From Bolinopsis microptera (Eukaryota; Ctenophora; Tentaculata; Lobata; Bolinopsidae), in assembly GCF_026151205.1 (NCBI RefSeq), contig NC_087081.1:11225113-11285112 (forward strand): DNA of 60,000 nucleotides, read 5' to 3'. The notes beneath the pieces are model-generated. The model did not search any database. It saw nothing but the letters and a program-made list of their open reading frames with translations, and was not told the origin of the DNA. The position numbers were made by a program, and so were the translations under genes. Position 1 is the stretch's first letter. Each line of letters starts with the position of its first letter. Shown one piece after another: positions 56,362 to 60,000 of the stretch.

Positions 56362-57296
56362 ACAAAATGTTTATAATCCTTCTATAATAAATTTCTATAG
56401 AACTTTTAAATTTCTATAAAACTAATAAACCTATATATGGGCATATTTCAAAACTATAGAATGTTACGGTGTGACAATTTTACCCATTTCTTCCGAAAAA
56501 TGTCCAAGAAAACAGGTTCATTATTGGTTAAATTATGTTTCTAAGGCTTTTCAAACCTACGATTTACATATCTGCCAAAGAAAATAGTGAGAAATCAATC
56601 CGTTTTTGAGTAATTAAAAGTCGAAATTTCGTTACGGAGTGACTAGATAAATTTTCAGATTTTGGTACACCCATATTCTGACCTAATTTTTATCTCAGAT
56701 ATTCTTGAAAGTTGCATTTTGACGGCTTCCAGGCACTTTTCAGACATTTTCCTTCAATAATTAATCAAGAAAAAGTGTGTATTGCCTAAGGAATAAAAAA
56801 TTTGAGGCTTCAAAAATTTTGGGGATTGTTACGGAGTGACTGTTACGGAGTGACGCATCAAACAGTCTCTCATTCCACTCGAATTTTTCATCATTTTTCA
56901 TCCTGTTCCTGGCTCTAAATAGTAGAATTCTTTTCAAAATTAGATAGATAACACTTAAACAAGGTAGACACACAAATTTATTGATGTGAAATAAATCAAA
57001 TCTGGTACAATTCATTAGTCTTGATCACAATTATGGATAAAAATACGATCATGTGATAAAAAATCAACCCTGGAGCTTACAACTCTGTAAATTTCCCTTA
57101 AAATACAGCACATTTAAATCACTGTTTGAAAAATATAAACAACTGCATAAAAATCAGTCTCATTGGTTTAACTTTCTACAAATATTACTCAGTTAAGAAT
57201 CTGTTACAGAGTGACATATCATAATGAAATGTTTAAAAATCTGGGCTTATTTGTTTAAAGTTATAAACTGTACAATGTACACAGATTAACGAAAAT
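56362..57296. other. Non-coding DNA with dispersed GTTACGGAGTGAC motifs
   Basis: No gene seen. It contains motif copies at 56464 (one mismatch), 56631, 56828, 56842 and 57203 (one mismatch), all in the same direction. The first 100 bases may be the 5' UTR of the LINE whose ORF1 ends at 56361. Confidence 0.55.
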
Positions 57297-59181
57297 TCAA
57301 ACCTTTACACCCCACTTATAATAAGCAAGTTCAGGTACTTCAAACTCTATTCTTCTCCCTGTTCCCGGCAAAAGCTTCGGCATACCAATAGCTCCTTTCA
57401 CATCACTAAGTTCGTAATCATGGACGTCCTCTTTGTCAGGCCATTTCCAGATTGATCCAGGTTTTCCAGCTGGTACAAGGCACTTAACGGTAAGGTTACT
57501 GCTGTCTGGCTTGCCAATAACTTTTCCTGGGTAAAGTTCACCCTCCCAGTTAACGATCACGAATTGATCAATGTTGTAAGTTTCACAGCTGTTAGAAGAT
57601 GATGGTGTTTCCTCCTCTCCAATAACTGTTGTTGAAGTCTTCTGAGGAGATGATTCATCGGCATACTCTATCTTCTTTATCAAAGATCCATCAACTGACG
57701 TGCCCCTAAAGGTAAGGATGCAGCTGTTATCTTTGAAAGAACGGACAATGTGGTGCACTTTCAAGGTTCCTGGAACTGGTCTTGCTTTCCTTCTGCACTC
57801 CTCTTCCATACCTGAGGCTAGATCTCCAACATACACGACATTGATTGACTTGAGAAGACTGTCAGCATAGGTTGCAAACTCCTTTGGTGTATTTATGACA
57901 ACCTGATTGGACAGTATGTGTCCAATGTCAATAAAAACAAGAATTTCGCCGCGGTAACACCACGCACGATTAAATTTCCCTACTGTCTACAATGTAATTG
58001 TTCTACTTTATTGTATCCCAGAGTGGTGTTAGGCGCACGTGATAATCGTTTTCATTATATTAGGCGTGCAGAACTTGAAAATTCTGCGCGCATCTTAGGT
58101 CATAGGTGTCGCCGTCGATCTATATGTAATGTGGTTTGGTTGTAGATCATTTCATATGTTGCGCGGTTTTGTTTCGTGTTAACAATGCGTATGATCATGT
58201 CACGTCATATTACTGCATCGTATGCCAACTTTATTGACTGTAATAAAATATTCTGTCTCATCTTAGTTATTATTTGTATCTAACATAAACTAATACATTT
58301 TGATGCTTACTCGACACATCTACAGCACCATATTGATCTACACTCTACAGCACCATCTTGATCTTAGTTGCAATCTTGATCTTAGTTGCTTCTTGAATGT
58401 AAATGTTAATTAACATCTGTTCTTAAATAAACACAGCGGTGTTTGAAGTCGATTTGTTGACATTCATAGTCCATTTCATAAATATGTAATCGCTTTTTAC
58501 CATTCAGTTTCGATCAACTGTTAAATAATCGGCCACGAGTTTATCAGCTGATATAATAATTTAATTTGTTTCGACTTGCTGAATTTTATCACTCGGTAAT
58601 TTATTAAGCTTGTTTCAACAAAATAACTAAACACTTATATTGATGATTGATCCGCTCAGATGACTAACATGCTATATTAATGAATTAGAGTAAATTGTCA
58701 CCCGATGGAAACCTGTGTAACAGTCGTCAAGCACCTAAAACTGGTTGCTATGCCTGTAATTAATTAACACATAGCTGGCGTCGCGCGCGCAAAATTGCCT
58801 CCTTTTATACACATAATTATAGGGGAGTGGTCTATATTGCGAAGGAGCAGACTTTTGTCGTCAACGTAGGACCGTCGGGCCACCTCATATATCCAAACCC
58901 GATTACTTATTCCCTACGATCTTTTTGCCTTCGGCAAGAGCAGGGAAAAAAATTCGTTACGGAGTGACAATGTCCCTTGAATTTGTCACTCCGTAACACA
59001 GCGTTACGGAGTGACCAAAGTTTGGCTCATCATATCTCCTCTTAAATTATAATGTTATCAATCGAAAATGTTGGAAAATCTTAGTGTAAGGTCACTGAGA
59101 TACTTCAGAAAATATGGAATGCAATAGGCGTGTAGTTAAGAGAATAGATAACTTTTTGACACTTTTTTGTTACGGAGTGAC
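56464..59181. repeat. Nine dispersed copies of a 13-mer, GTTACGGAGTGAC
   Basis: Exact copies are at 56631, 56828, 56842, 58956, 59003 and 59169 (plus strand) and at 58985-58997 (minus strand). One-mismatch copies are at 56464 and 57203. They flank the ORF at 57297-57990 on both sides but do not occur inside it. They are not in tandem apart from 56828/56842. Confidence 0.85.
57297..57990 (-). CDS. Unidentified protein with a Tudor/SH3-like segment, possibly transposon-borne
   Basis: The frame is open on the minus strand from about 57988 to the stop at 57297; the first ATG at 57836 gives 179 residues. Upstream of that ATG the frame reads HILSNQVVINTPKEFATYAD and SLLKSINVVYVGDLASG, which looks like real coding sequence, so the true start or an exon boundary lies further up. 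The second half has YNIDQFVIVNWEGELYPGKV, typical of small beta-barrel chromatin-reader folds, then IWKWPDKEDVHDYEL and RRIEFEVPELAYY. I do not recognise the family with confidence. It is surrounded by the GTTACGGAGTGAC motifs, which suggests a mobile element cargo or transposon-associated gene. Confidence 0.55.
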
Positions 59182-59592
59182 AAAAATTTTTAAACCACAT
59201 TTTCCCCATGTTAGCTCATTCTCCTTGATTGGGCTTTATATCAGTCTGTAAAAATGAAATCTCATATACTAACACACAAAATTTGGGTTTAGTTCAAGCA
59301 AAGGCCTAATCTAGAGACGTTATGAAGTAGAGCACACTTTTGAGGATTGTTTTAGTGTCGATGATAGAATGAGCTATTTTTTCATGATAGAGTAGATTGA
59401 TGTCTCCAATATTGCAGATTTTCAAAGTATAAAGTTCAAACATTCTAAAATTTCCAAAATTGGATTGATAAAAGCATTTCTGAAATTTCCTCCAAGTGGA
59501 ACCAGTTTTGAAATATTATTAATCAACTATTTACAGCAAACACAAGATAATAGAAATTAAATCATAAAATCGAGTGGCCGAGTAGTCTCGAC
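57991..59592. other. Non-coding DNA
   Basis: No gene. AT-rich except near 58780 (gcgtcgcgcgcgc). It contains four GTTACGGAGTGAC copies between 58956 and 59181. Confidence 0.5.
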
Positions 59593-60000
59593 TCACCCAT
59601 AACTTCTCCAAAGACGTCTATCATGAGCTTTGTACACTAAATCGTTGAAATTACTTAAACTAAATCTTTTATTTACAATCACAATAATTTGTTTTGTCAT
59701 AATGTCTTTTAATAATAAATCAAATAAATTTGAACGAGGTCTGCCCCTCCTTCCTTTGTAGTCATATTTTTGAAATATGCCCATATATATATATATTCTT
59801 TTTGCACCCACAGAAAGATGTGATCACAGAGGTAGATTCGATATTATGTTCATGACAAGCCTCTGGGGTGGTTTTGTGTTCTCAAAGACCCCAGGAGAAA
59901 TATCTGGTGGCTCTGTGGGGAGTTTGTCCAGAAGGGGCATCAGGCTACAGGAGTAAAATGCAGAAGCACAGTTGTCCCCCTGAGTAGTACCTTCTTGGGA
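59593..60000 (-). pseudogene. LINE ORF2 fragments: RT motif B region and C-terminus
   Basis: Reading the minus strand from the window edge, one frame gives SQEGTTQGDNCASAFYSC, SLMPLLDKLP and EPPDISPGVFEN, which is an RT motif B of the EGTTQGD type. From 59811 another frame gives the C-terminal GRRGRPRSNLFDLLLKDI and DLVYKAHDRRLWRSYG, ending at 59593. The pieces between are missing, and they may come from one deleted LINE or from two. Confidence 0.65.

Noticed and set aside
57918-58145. Plus-strand 75-residue frame
   Set aside because: It overlaps, on the opposite strand, the upstream extension of the unidentified ORF ending at 57297, and lacks any motif.

Overview
The window is animal nuclear DNA, rich in transposable elements. 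Host genes have spliced exons with GT-AG introns, one encodes a V-ATPase proteolipid, and another encodes a seven-helix receptor carrying LDL-receptor class A (LDLa) modules. The spread of repeats (several LINE types, a Penelope-like element, hAT, Merlin, TA-target and 3-bp-target elements, many MITEs) fits an aquatic invertebrate. I cannot name the phylum. Apart from the GC-rich MITEs the DNA looks AT-rich. Nothing indicates bacteria, plasmids, phage or CRISPR.

Layout. 1-1.35 kb: end of a LINE. 2.34-5.56 kb: a decayed LINE (minus) split by a 1.36 kb hAT-like element that carries a 23-bp minisatellite. 5.65-15.43 kb: a host gene on the minus strand. It has ten LDLa exons in about 250-bp repeat units, then a 3.2 kb exon with a cysteine-rich ectodomain and seven helices. 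That exon has one in-frame TGA in helix 5. Its introns hold a TA-flanked element, a LINE that has lost its reverse transcriptase, and a hAT MITE. 15.5-25 kb: MITEs, hairpins, an L1-like 3' end with a poly(A) tail and, directly after it, a Penelope-like RT/GIY-YIG ORF. 25.25-30.61 kb (minus): the V-ATPase c subunit gene, with two copies of exons 1-3 upstream of a single set of exons 4-5.

30.8-43.2 kb: hAT elements, including one with a GGGACC-type array, and a LINE of two long ORFs. Its ORF1 joins an AlkB-like dioxygenase to an SGNH hydrolase, and its ORF2 joins a PHD-type finger to an endonuclease and an RT. A second, wrecked copy follows, with two nested MITEs. 43.3-46.8 kb: a giant fold-back element with arms of about 1.1 kb and a DDE transposase remnant in its loop. 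47-50.3 kb: a LINE with three nested insertions. 50.8-56.4 kb (minus): a LINE that would be essentially complete without two nested DNA transposons (one Merlin-like). 56.4-59.2 kb: an unidentified ORF surrounded by dispersed copies of GTTACGGAGTGAC. 59.6-60 kb: the end of another LINE.

Only the receptor gene and the V-ATPase gene look like conventional host genes. Most of the rest is an insertion record. Paralogous introns, the sister arm of the fold-back element and interrupted ORFs supply empty sites, so many target-site duplications can be read directly.
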